Notes under the pieces: generated by a model
The model's database searches: none
Told to the model about the DNA's origin: nothing
What the model saw: the letters and a program-made list of their open reading frames with translations, nothing else
Assembly: GCF_030127105.1 (NCBI RefSeq)
Contig: NZ_CP126162.1
Coordinates: forward strand, 1-64,000
Length of the DNA stretch: 64,000 nt
Direction: 5' to 3'
Source: Haloarcula pelagica
GTDB lineage: Archaea; Halobacteriota; Halobacteria; Halobacteriales; Haloarculaceae
Program-made: the position numbers and the translations under genes
Shown: positions 37,088 through 45,625 of the stretch, piece after piece
How the letters are laid out: each line of letters starts with the position of its first letter
How positions within the stretch are numbered: position 1 is the first letter of the stretch

Positions 37088-37789
37088 ATGCAATCGAGCA
37101 ACTCCCACGACGCGACAGGCCCACAGTATCGAACACACAGCACGGAGACCGATCGACACAAGTCGGCACAACGGGGCTCGAAATCGGCCGACGAGATCGC
37201 CGACGCGTATGCAGACGTGGCGGATAAACTCGCCCGGTGGCGACAGCTCGACCAGTTCTTCGCCGGTCGGTATCGTCGACGGCAATTTACGCACGCGAGG
37301 GGGCGAGTCCTCGACGTTGCCTGCGGTACCGGACGGAACTTCCGCTCCCTCACATCGGCGAGCGAAGTCGTCGGTATCGACATCAGCGAGGAGATGCTCG
37401 TCCACGCCCGGAATGAACTCGGCAGGCTCGATTTGGAAGGCACCGTCCAGCAGATGGACGCCCAGGCACTCGACTTCCCTGACGACAGCTTCGACACCGT
37501 CATCTCGTCGTTTTCCACGTGCACGTTCCCCGATCCGATTGCCGCCCTCCACGAGATGGATCGGGTCTGCACACCTGACGGGGAAATCCTGCTCCTCGAA
37601 CACAGACGCAGTGACGCCGCCCCACTTGCACGGTTCCAGGACTGGCGCGCCGAATCCCACTACGAGAAGACCGGCTGTCGATTGACTCACGATCCGCTGT
37701 CGACCGTCGAGCAGGCGGGCCTTCCAGTCGAGGACGTGTCGACTGCGTTCTTCGGTCTCGTCACCACCATCGACGTTATTCCGAGGTAA
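37088..37789 (+). CDS. Class I SAM-dependent methyltransferase
   Basis: The 233 residues contain motif I VLDVACGTGRNF (SAM-binding loop), the acidic VVGIDISEEML, FPDDSFDTVISSFS and a motif IV-like end. They belong to the UbiE/Methyltransf_11 group, which methylates small molecules, quinones or lipids. It is the first gene of a tight row with a 54-residue peptide, a CPBP protease and a serine hydrolase. The substrate is not apparent. Confidence 0.9.
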   Translation: MQSSNSHDATGPQYRTHSTETDRHKSAQRGSKSADEIADAYADVADKLARWRQLDQFFAGRYRRRQFTHARGRVLDVACGTGRNFRSLTSASEVVGIDISEEMLVHARNELGRLDLEGTVQQMDAQALDFPDDSFDTVISSFSTCTFPDPIAALHEMDRVCTPDGEILLLEHRRSDAAPLARFQDWRAESHYEKTGCRLTHDPLSTVEQAGLPVEDVSTAFFGLVTTIDVIPR

Positions 37790-37795
37790 TCATCC

Positions 37796-37960
37796 ATGAA
37801 CACGCAACCGACCGACCCGTCGCTCAGGCACCGACGCAACCACGACCCGCTCACAACGTACGAAGCCAGCATGTACGGTCTCCAACAGACGCATCGATAC
37901 GACGCGGCCGAGACAGTGTCTCCGAATTCGGCCGCCACGCCGGAGGTGGCGGATGGCTAA
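37796..37960 (+). CDS. 54-residue peptide coupled to CPBP protease
   Basis: The frame starts 6 bases after the methyltransferase stop and overlaps the protease start by 8 bases. It reads MNTQPTDPSLRHRRNHDPLT, TYEASMYGLQQTHRYDAAE and a Pro/Ala-rich acidic end. There is no hydrophobic segment and no Cys. The tight spacing on both sides supports translation. It could be a substrate of its neighbours, an adaptor, or a fossil; nothing in the sequence decides this. Confidence 0.5.
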   Translation: MNTQPTDPSLRHRRNHDPLTTYEASMYGLQQTHRYDAAETVSPNSAATPEVADG

Positions 37961-38900
37961 GACGGACTCCCGGCTTTACTCGCTCGTCTGGAGCCAACAG
38001 CGCAGCCGCGTGCGCCCCATCTGGAGCATCCTCGTCCCTATCGTCGTTGGCTTCCTGGCGTTGCGCCTCGTAGGTGTAGCCGCGCTCTCGTTCGACCTGC
38101 ATCGCGGTGGGATGATGGTGGCCGCCTTCGGCGGGACGACCCTCGTGATGCTGGGTGTCATCGGTATCTCCGCGCGGTATCTCGACCAGCGACCAGTGCA
38201 CGAGTATGGGTACCGCGTATCCCGCGACTGGTGGCAAGATCTCGTCGTCGGCACTGTGTTCGGCGTTCTCATCGTTGCGCTGGCTGTCGTCATCGCTCAA
38301 ACCACCGGTTCCTTGCGAGTGACCAGCAGCACACTCGTCCCAGACCCAGGACTACTCGGGTGGCTACTCGTCTTCTTCGCTGCGTTCGTCGGCGTCGCGT
38401 TCTACGAGGAGTTCATCTACCGTGGCTCGTTCATCACGAACGCCGTCGAGGGGCTCACAGCTCGCGGTATCAGCCGCCCTGTGGCAATCGGCATTGCAGT
38501 GGTCGCAAGCACACTCGTGTTCGCACTCGTCCACCTCCCGGGGGCAATCCTCGCGGACGCCAACGTCGGCCTCGTCTTCGTGAAGACCGGGTTACTCGGC
38601 GGCTTATTCGGCGTCGCATACCTCCGTACCGAGGAACTTGCACTCCCGATGGGCCTGCACTTTGGCGTGAACTACGCGCTCATGAACATCTTCGGCATCG
38701 GTGCCGCAGAAGCCCCCGGTGTCCCGAGTCTACTGACTGTCGAACAGACTGCGACAGGCCTATGGAGTCCATCTCGCGGTGTTCCGCTCATAGTTGCAGT
38801 CCTTGCCGGGTACGTCGTCGTGTTTCTGTGGACACGCTGGCGAAACCGCGACCGCACTGCCAAGCAAGACACCCACCTCACCCACACCGGTTCCGATTAA
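37953..38900 (+). CDS. CPBP-family intramembrane protease
   Basis: The 315 residues have about eight membrane helices. The glutamic protease motifs are in order: FYEEFIYRGSFITN (EExxxR), FALVHLPGAI (FxxxH) and GLHFGVNYALMN. Its start overlaps the 54-residue peptide gene, and its stop overlaps the start of the serine hydrolase. Family members cleave prenylated proteins or peptides inside the membrane, and some take part in bacteriocin maturation or immunity. The neighbours suggest it works on a small exported or membrane product. Confidence 0.88.
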   Translation: MAKTDSRLYSLVWSQQRSRVRPIWSILVPIVVGFLALRLVGVAALSFDLHRGGMMVAAFGGTTLVMLGVIGISARYLDQRPVHEYGYRVSRDWWQDLVVGTVFGVLIVALAVVIAQTTGSLRVTSSTLVPDPGLLGWLLVFFAAFVGVAFYEEFIYRGSFITNAVEGLTARGISRPVAIGIAVVASTLVFALVHLPGAILADANVGLVFVKTGLLGGLFGVAYLRTEELALPMGLHFGVNYALMNIFGIGAAEAPGVPSLLTVEQTATGLWSPSRGVPLIVAVLAGYVVVFLWTRWRNRDRTAKQDTHLTHTGSD

Positions 38901-40600
38901 TGACACAACCACGATTCTCGACAGCAGACGAAAGCAGGGACAAGAGTACGAGACGGTCGTTCCTCGCCGGCGTCGGTGGCCTCGGGCTCGTTGTCACCGG
39001 GACCACTACCAGTCGAACGAGCGCCACGACAGCCTCGAAGAGTGCCGACGCACAGCCAGGCGAGGCCCCGTTCACGAACTCAGAAGAACTCGAAGCGTTC
39101 GTCGACGACGTGATGGCTGACCGGATCGGGACGACGACGCCCGGAGCTACTGTCGCCATCGTCTCGGGAGACGCACCTGTCCTCACCAAGGGATACGGCG
39201 CTGCCGACGTCGAGACTGCTGTTCCAGTTCGAGCCGCCGAGACAGTGTTCAGAGTCGGGTCAGTCGGCAAACTCCTGACCTATACCGCCGTCATGAAAGG
39301 CGTCGAAGACGGTGTACTCGACCTCGATACCGACGTCAACACGTATCTCAGCGACTCACGAGTTACGATCCCGGACACGTACGACGATTCCGTGACACTC
39401 CGACATCTCGGCACGCACACCGCCGGGTTCGAATCCACGCTCGATCCCGACATCGTCGCAGACCCGGATACTCTCGACTCGCTGGAGACGTTACTCACGA
39501 ACCAGCAGCCCTCGCGTATCCGCCCGCCTGGGGAGCTCGTCGGGTACTCGAACTACGGCGCGGCGCTCGCTGGCCACGTCGTCGCCGAAGCCTACGACAC
39601 GACGTTCGAGGAGTACGTTCAGTCGCGAATTTTCGATCCGCTCGGGATGACCCACAGCACGTTCCTCCAGCCGGTTCCGTCTGACCAGCCCGGCGACCTC
39701 GCTGCGCCACACATCCGCGATACCGACTCGTTTCTGGCAGCTGACGATGTCTACATCAATATGCGTCCCGCGGGCTCGCTGAGCGCGACGGCCACGGACA
39801 TGGCCGCGTTCATGCAGGCCCACCTCGGTGACGGCGCAGTCGATGACGCTCGGATTCTCGACGCTGAGACCGCCGAGACGATGCACAGCCGTCACCACGT
39901 CCGTCACCCGGCAGTGACGAATTGGCGGTACGGGTTCCACGAGTATGGGACGCCCGACGCCAACCTCATCGGCCACTCTGGTGCGACGATCAACTACACG
40001 AGCTACCTGTTGCTCGCCCCAGACCACGACGTCGGGATCTTCGTCGCCTACAACAGCAACCCGGACGAACTGCCGAAAGCCGTCGTTGACGAGATCGTCG
40101 CGGAGTACGAGCTCCAACAGGCACCGACCACACCGACTCCGACATCGAGACCGGGCGGTCAGGAGCGCGCCGAAACCGTTGCCGGCGAGTACAGCCTCAC
40201 CTCCCTCCCACAGAGGGGGCCACTCCAGGTCGTTGATTTTCTCGAACAGTTGACTGTTGAGCCAGCGGCCAATGGCCGCCTGCGCACAACGACTCTCGAA
40301 GGTGATGGCCGAGAGTGGGTGGAGACAGACCCGTACGTGTACGAGGAGGTCGGCGGCCACGACGTGTTAGCCTTCGAGGTCACAGATCACGAAGTAGACG
40401 TGCTGAATATGAATCGCGAACCCACTGGCGTCTACCAGCCTGTTCCGTTCCACGGACGCCAACTCGTCACAGGTGGTGTACTCGGGACCGCAGTATCCGG
40501 GTTCGGCCTCTCGCTCGCTGGCTGGGGCGGACATACTGCTTGGAAACAGTGGACACAGCAGCGGTCAGACGACGAAACAGATAAGGGGGACTCCGAATGA
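38900..40600 (+). CDS. Tat-exported serine hydrolase (class C beta-lactamase fold)
   Basis: The ATG at 38900 overlaps the protease stop. The 566 residues begin with a Tat leader (TRRSFLAGVGGLGLVVTG). The catalytic motifs are FRVGSVGKLLT (SxxK), YSNYG (YxN) and GHSGATINY (HxG-like). After residue 420 comes a beta-rich C-terminal domain and one membrane helix near the end. Archaea lack peptidoglycan, so it probably acts on esters or D-amino-acid peptides outside the cell. The small membrane protein gene overlaps its end. Confidence 0.9.
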   Translation: MTQPRFSTADESRDKSTRRSFLAGVGGLGLVVTGTTTSRTSATTASKSADAQPGEAPFTNSEELEAFVDDVMADRIGTTTPGATVAIVSGDAPVLTKGYGAADVETAVPVRAAETVFRVGSVGKLLTYTAVMKGVEDGVLDLDTDVNTYLSDSRVTIPDTYDDSVTLRHLGTHTAGFESTLDPDIVADPDTLDSLETLLTNQQPSRIRPPGELVGYSNYGAALAGHVVAEAYDTTFEEYVQSRIFDPLGMTHSTFLQPVPSDQPGDLAAPHIRDTDSFLAADDVYINMRPAGSLSATATDMAAFMQAHLGDGAVDDARILDAETAETMHSRHHVRHPAVTNWRYGFHEYGTPDANLIGHSGATINYTSYLLLAPDHDVGIFVAYNSNPDELPKAVVDEIVAEYELQQAPTTPTPTSRPGGQERAETVAGEYSLTSLPQRGPLQVVDFLEQLTVEPAANGRLRTTTLEGDGREWVETDPYVYEEVGGHDVLAFEVTDHEVDVLNMNREPTGVYQPVPFHGRQLVTGGVLGTAVSGFGLSLAGWGGHTAWKQWTQQRSDDETDKGDSE

Positions 40601-41004
40601 CAGACCAGCACAGCGCTCACCAACGAACCGGACAGCAACACGGACAGCCAAACCGAAGTGGAGTCACCAACGGTGTCAATCGCCGGCTGACGAGTGCCTC
40701 GTGGCTTGCCCGCGCAGCGAGTGTCGGTTTGAGTAGTGTCTCTCTCGGTTTCGTCGTGCTCTTCATGGTTGTCTTGCAGACCGGCGGGAATCTCACACTG
40801 TTCACGCGACCGCTGCCGATGCAGATCGCACTCTTCCTCCCGTCTCTCATCGTGATGTTGACACTCGGGACGACTGCCGGTGCCTTGTTGGCATGGTGGT
40901 ACCGCTACTGGTCACTGGCTGCACGTATCCACCAGACGGTACTTGCGGGGCTGGGGTTGGTGTACTGCTGGCAACTCTCAACCTTGGGGTTCCTGGCGGT
41001 GTAG
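40597..41004 (+). CDS. Membrane partner of serine hydrolase
   Basis: The 135 residues overlap the hydrolase gene by four bases. After a polar 35-residue start there are three hydrophobic segments (VGLSSVSLGFVVLFMVVLQ, IALFLPSLIVMLTLGTTAG, QTVLAGLGLVYCWQL). Bacterial enzymes of this hydrolase group often carry such helices at the C-terminus in one chain, so it may be a split membrane domain. No catalytic motif. Confidence 0.72.
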   Translation: MTDQHSAHQRTGQQHGQPNRSGVTNGVNRRLTSASWLARAASVGLSSVSLGFVVLFMVVLQTGGNLTLFTRPLPMQIALFLPSLIVMLTLGTTAGALLAWWYRYWSLAARIHQTVLAGLGLVYCWQLSTLGFLAV

Positions 41005-41073
41005 GCCGATGGACCACTCTATTCCACCGGAAGCGTTCGACATCACCAATACTATCGACGGACATCAGCGCGC

Positions 41074-41760
41074 ATGAGGCTCCTCGCTGAATTCGAAATC
41101 TACTGCGACGCGCTCCCGCTTGTCGAAGTCGCCGCAACAGTACCTGCGGCAACGATACTCCTCGAACTGCAATTCAACCATGGGGAACGTCCGCTGTTTC
41201 TCGTGACCGTGACGAACGAGTCACATCAACCGGTTGCGAAGGCTCTTACCGACGCCTATGATGTCGGTGAATGGACGCTCATTGGACAGGCGGGTGATAC
41301 GCGTCGGTATCAGGTTGTCCCGGCGCTCAGTTTCGAGGACCAACTCGGCGAGCAGATTGATGACCTTGCTGGTCTCGAAGCGCTTGCCAGGGCAGACGCG
41401 ATCATCGAACGGATTGAGGTATTCCCGGAGGGATGGCGACAGACAGGTTGGTTTGCCACCCGGGACGCGTTCAGTGAATTCTCGGCGTTCTGGCAACAGA
41501 ACGCCGATTTTCAGTTATCACGCCTTACTCGTGATGGAGAGTCCGAAGCGCCTGGGAATGGGTTGACCGACCACCAGCAAGAGGCGCTCCGGACGGCCTA
41601 CGAACTGGGCCATTTCGACATCCCCCGGCGGGCATCGCTTGAACAGATCGCAGACGAGTTGGACATCTCCGCATCATCGGCCTCCGAACGCTTGCGTCGT
41701 GCCCAGGCCCAACTCATCGAGGAGACAGTAGCGACAACGTGGCCGCCACTTCCAGAGTGA
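41074..41760 (+). CDS. HTH_10 (bacterio-opsin-activator family) regulator
   Basis: The 228 residues show the HTH_10 N-terminal half (TILLELQFNHGERPLFLV) and the C-terminal helix-turn-helix GLTDHQQEALRTAYELGHFDIP with SLEQIADELDISASSASERLRRA. It follows the hydrolase cassette on the same strand by 70 bases and may be its regulator. About 200 bases without a gene follow it. Confidence 0.87.
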   Translation: MRLLAEFEIYCDALPLVEVAATVPAATILLELQFNHGERPLFLVTVTNESHQPVAKALTDAYDVGEWTLIGQAGDTRRYQVVPALSFEDQLGEQIDDLAGLEALARADAIIERIEVFPEGWRQTGWFATRDAFSEFSAFWQQNADFQLSRLTRDGESEAPGNGLTDHQQEALRTAYELGHFDIPRRASLEQIADELDISASSASERLRRAQAQLIEETVATTWPPLPE

Positions 41761-41960
41761 ACCGCCTTACTGAGACTGGCTCAAACTATCCCGATCACAC
41801 TCAGAGGTTGGCCGGCAGGTGACTGGGAGACTCCCGTCGGCTCATCGAGGTTGTTGGGAACATAGCAAACCCTGAGCCCCTCCAATATCACCCTCACTTA
41901 AACTGCCGGATAACTGAGAGACAGGCCTTCGCCGTTCACGCCTGAATCAAGAGACGTACA

Positions 41961-42767
41961 ATGCAGACTGTCACGTCAGCAGATGGAACGCGTATCGCGT
42001 TTGAACGACACGGAGAGGGACCGCCGCTAATCCTCCTGCATGGTGGATCTGCCCCTCAGTACTGGAAGCCTGTGGTTCCTCGGTTCGCCGAAGACTATAC
42101 TGTCATTGTCCCCCATCGACGGGGCGTCGGGGAAAGTGACGACTCTGCAGAATATAGCCTTGAACGTGGAGTTGCGGACGTTCGTGCAGTCATCGATGCA
42201 GTCGATGGAACACCGGTCTTATTCGGCCACTCGTTCGGTGGTCTGTTGGCGATCGAGGCCGCCCGAACTGCATCCGTCGCAAAACTCGTCGCATACGAAC
42301 CGGCAGTCCTCGTCGGTGAGTACAGACAACAGGCCGGCCTCGCATCACAGATGCAGAAGCGAATCGATGACGGGGACCGCCGCGAGGCCATGAAATTCTA
42401 CGTTCGCGAGGTCATGCATGGTGGCGACATCGATGACCTCGACGGGTGGCTCGCCGAGTGGCCACCATGGCCGGACATCGTTGCTCTCACCGAAAATATC
42501 GCGCGCATCAACCGCGCCATCGAACAGTACCGCCTCCCCGAATCACTGGAGATCGACGCGCCAACACTCCTGCTGACCGGTACTGAGGGACCACCCCACC
42601 TTCGAGACGGCGTCCGTGCGGTTGGCGAAGCGCTCCCGGACAACCAGTTCGTCGAGTTCGGGGGCATCGGCCACGGTGGTCCAACAGAAGCACCGGACCG
42701 CATCACAGCCGAGGTACGCGCCTTCATCGACGGGGAGAAAACTGCAGTAGCGGAGGGGAGCGACTGA
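41961..42767 (+). CDS. Alpha/beta-fold hydrolase
   Basis: The 268-residue protein has the full fold markers: LILLHGGSAPQYW (oxyanion), VIVPHRRGVGESDD, the nucleophile elbow FGHSFGGLLAIEAA (Ser), and the late acid and His parts (LLLTGTEGPPHLRD, GIGHGGPTEAPD). It belongs to the broad esterase/epoxide-hydrolase/haloperoxidase group. The substrate is open. It stands alone after the HTH_10 gene. Confidence 0.9.
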   Translation: MQTVTSADGTRIAFERHGEGPPLILLHGGSAPQYWKPVVPRFAEDYTVIVPHRRGVGESDDSAEYSLERGVADVRAVIDAVDGTPVLFGHSFGGLLAIEAARTASVAKLVAYEPAVLVGEYRQQAGLASQMQKRIDDGDRREAMKFYVREVMHGGDIDDLDGWLAEWPPWPDIVALTENIARINRAIEQYRLPESLEIDAPTLLLTGTEGPPHLRDGVRAVGEALPDNQFVEFGGIGHGGPTEAPDRITAEVRAFIDGEKTAVAEGSD

Positions 42768-42899
42768 CCAGGCTCCATCGTCCACGTCCGCCATCTACTA
42801 TCTGCAGTGATTCTCAAATAATACTACATTTTTACATTTATGCCGACATCTCCAACACGCCAACAGTCACGTACGGGCGAATTAGCGATCTGACGGTCA

Positions 42900-43442
42900 T
42901 CACGTGAGAAACACTACGTTGCCCATCCCTCTGCGTTTGCGCTCGACGAGCTCTCTTGCCTCTAGGCTATCGAGTGTGCGACTGACGGTTGCTTTCGAGA
43001 GATCGGTCTGCTCGACAACCTCGCTCTGTGGACGGACACCATCCGCATCGAGCACCGTTTGATATACCACCGCCTCGTTGTCCGCGAGTCGCTCCGAGAC
43101 GGACTCCCACTCGTTCCGACGGGCCTGTAGTAGCTCGTCGCTGGAGCCTCCGGTAGACCGCTCAACAGACGAGTCTCCTGGGTTCGTCTCTGCTGTGGGT
43201 GCTGGTGTCGAGTCCTCGTAGAGCAGTGTCGTCACACTGGCTCCGGCGCCGGCGGCTGCAAGGGTGATCGCAACGGTATCACGGAGCGAGAACTGCCAGC
43301 CAGCAGCCCCAAGCCGTGTGCTTCCGTCGGCGCCTGCAACTACGGTTGGTGTCGCAGTCAGAAACTGTGCGACGAGAACCGCTGTCGCGGTTACGAGAAT
43401 CGCAGCCGCGAGCAGTTCGGAACGCGGGCCGAACTGTGTCAT
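42900..43442 (-). CDS. Membrane-anchored winged-helix regulator
   Basis: From ATG 43442 the 180 residues start with two hydrophobic segments (LLAAAILVTATAVLVAQFL, and another around residue 50). After a Ser/Thr linker there is a winged helix: NEAVVYQTVLDADGVRPQSE, VVEQTDLSKATVSRTLDSLE and the wing KRRGMGNVV. This layout, two helices plus a C-terminal MarR-like domain, is frequent in haloarchaea (DUF7343-like). It may sense the envelope. The exported-protein gene upstream on the same strand is a possible partner. Confidence 0.78.
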   Translation of the reverse strand: MTQFGPRSELLAAAILVTATAVLVAQFLTATPTVVAGADGSTRLGAAGWQFSLRDTVAITLAAAGAGASVTTLLYEDSTPAPTAETNPGDSSVERSTGGSSDELLQARRNEWESVSERLADNEAVVYQTVLDADGVRPQSEVVEQTDLSKATVSRTLDSLEARELVERKRRGMGNVVFLT

Positions 43443-43578
43443 CGGTATGCACCCATACTCGCCGAAAATGACTCCCACTGCGGTCGTATCCGTGTTACGG
43501 GACGGCCGGCAGCACGCGAGAGCGCCTGCTGAACGTACCCCTGTACAGCAGGCTGCCGCCCGAGTGCTCGGTCCGGGT

Positions 43579-44220
43579 TCATCGGTCACCCCTGTCGAGT
43601 CGAACGAGCGATTCGACGGTCGTTGTCGGGAGGTCGACCACGACACTGTACTGCGCTTTGGAGTCGGCCGGTGTCACGACGACGAGTACGCGGTCGGGAC
43701 TCCACCAAGACTCGTGTCGTTCGAAGACGATCGTGTCGTCTTGCTGCCGGACGGTGAACGCGGATGCGTTAGCGGCCAGTGCTGTCCGTAGTGAGGCGTT
43801 CGGTGTCGCACCGACGACCGCCGCGCGGTCACTGGAGAGGCCTGCAGGAATCGGACGGACAGCGTATGTAGCGGTATTCGGTGGCGGGATGTCCGCCCCG
43901 ACAGTTTCGGCAGACGAGACGATCTGCTGCGCTTGCAGACGGGTTTCCCTCGGCACGGCTGGCGGCTCACGGTCGATCGCTCGAACGACGTGGTAGCCGT
44001 TTGTTCGGCGGACCTCGATCCGAGAGACCGTGCGAACGTCCTCGACTAACACCTGTGGTTGTCCGCCACCAGCTGAGGTGACGAGGGCACCGTCCTCGAT
44101 CGTCAGCCGATGTGACTCGTCGGGTACGAGTCCGGTGACACTGCCGAACACGCCTATGCTGCTGCCGAGGACGACCAGTGACAGGACGAGCACTAGTCGG
44201 GAGGAGGGGACCACGGGCAT
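43579..44220 (-). CDS. Exported protein of unknown function
   Basis: The 213 residues begin with a hydrophobic signal or anchor (LVLVLSLVVLGSSIGVFG). The rest is soluble with alternating strands (HRLTIEDGALVTSAGGG, RIEVRRTNGYHVVRA). It ends with a basic RLDRGDR. No known domain. It is 137 bases upstream of the membrane-anchored regulator on the same strand and divergent from another exported protein. Confidence 0.65.
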   Translation of the reverse strand: MPVVPSSRLVLVLSLVVLGSSIGVFGSVTGLVPDESHRLTIEDGALVTSAGGGQPQVLVEDVRTVSRIEVRRTNGYHVVRAIDREPPAVPRETRLQAQQIVSSAETVGADIPPPNTATYAVRPIPAGLSSDRAAVVGATPNASLRTALAANASAFTVRQQDDTIVFERHESWWSPDRVLVVVTPADSKAQYSVVVDLPTTTVESLVRLDRGDR

Positions 44221-44473
44221 GGTTGAGACTGGTAATATCGGCAGTAAGAATCTGATGGTTTCCAGGGCGTGAAACAGCGGTGAAACGCGTTTCAGACGTG
44301 TTTCACGGCCGTTTCCAACGGTGAATTACAAGGGTTTTCGTATAACCCACAAGCACAGCAGTCGGGACGACCAGTTGCAGAGGGCTGCGGGTCCGTTTGC
44401 GAGGGACCCGCGGCCGCCAGATCGGTCCCCGCCCGGCTGGTGCCGGAGAACACAATGATACAACACGATCGAC

Positions 44474-45478
44474 ATGAACGGAGTGAGCAGGATGCAACGT
44501 GATTACAGACTCGCGGCGTACGCGTTCGGTATCGCGATGGTTCTGTTTGCGGCCAGTGGTGCTGCTGTCATCGCAGGTGCCAGTTCCTCCGCTGGCCCCG
44601 CTGACGGCCCTGATAACGACACGACAACCGTCCAGCTGGACACGGACCAGCAACAGGCCACCGAAACGGTTCGCGTAGCCAACAACAGCGAGTTCACCCT
44701 CCAGCGGGCACAGCGCACGTGCGGTGGGGGCCTCCGCCTCGATACCCCCAATCGCACGAGCACCACCCACCAGGTCGGAGACGTGACAGTGACGCTCGTC
44801 TCCCACCACGACGGCACGGTCGTCGAGAAAGTCGGCCGCCAGCGACTCGCTGAACGCGTCGTCGACGCGACCCACACTCGTGCAGGCCTCGACGAGTATA
44901 CTCACCTCGAAGTGCAGGTCAATCAGTACTACGAGACGACGGCACGCCAAGCGCCGCTCGATATCGCCGGCGTCCGTGTTCGACCCGCCGACGACTGTCT
45001 CCCGTTCGTCCGCGGAACGGTCAACGGCACCAACGAGACGATGACGGCACAGACCGCCCGACCGGACGTGGACGAGGTTCGGTTGAACTTCGCCGATGAA
45101 GCCGGGTCGCTAGAACGGGACGACCGGAAGTTGATCGAGCGTCTCGTCGTGAACGATCCACAGACGAGTTACAACGTCCGGGCACATCTGGATGCGACGA
45201 CGTTAGACGCGAGTGTCACGGAACCGACCGCCGACGGCTACGTCGATATCGAACTTCGGCGTCCCGACGGGAACGGCAGTTCGGTGATGGTAACCGTCGA
45301 CCTCGACGCAGAATCGATCGTCGATTCGTGGGTCGAAATCCAACTCGACCGATCGAATATCACGATGGCCGATGAAAATAGTTCACTCGACGTTCGGAAC
45401 GTGTCTGAGACCTCCGAATCTGTCGCTATCGAACGCAACGAATCCAATATCACGGTGGTGAACGAGACAGGCGACTGA
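44474..45478 (+). CDS. Exported Thr/Asn-rich surface protein, unknown
   Basis: The 334 residues start with a membrane helix (YAFGIAMVLFAASGAAVIAG). The outside part is acidic with many N-glycosylation sequons (NNS, NRTS, NGTNET, NESN, NVS). A Met at 44492 is an alternative start. The pattern fits a glycosylated surface or secreted protein. It is divergent from the exported protein at 43579. No family assigned. Confidence 0.68.
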   Translation: MNGVSRMQRDYRLAAYAFGIAMVLFAASGAAVIAGASSSAGPADGPDNDTTTVQLDTDQQQATETVRVANNSEFTLQRAQRTCGGGLRLDTPNRTSTTHQVGDVTVTLVSHHDGTVVEKVGRQRLAERVVDATHTRAGLDEYTHLEVQVNQYYETTARQAPLDIAGVRVRPADDCLPFVRGTVNGTNETMTAQTARPDVDEVRLNFADEAGSLERDDRKLIERLVVNDPQTSYNVRAHLDATTLDASVTEPTADGYVDIELRRPDGNGSSVMVTVDLDAESIVDSWVEIQLDRSNITMADENSSLDVRNVSETSESVAIERNESNITVVNETGD

Positions 45479-45625
45479 GAGCGGCCAGCGATCAGTTCGG
45501 ACGAAACCAGCCAACGGTCGTTCCAGTTATTACGTGAGTACGCACCCACTCGGATGCTGGGTAGGCTGGACGGCCTGCTGACATCATACCATCAATTTAC
45601 GGGGTTTGAACTTCAGATAGGAGCT

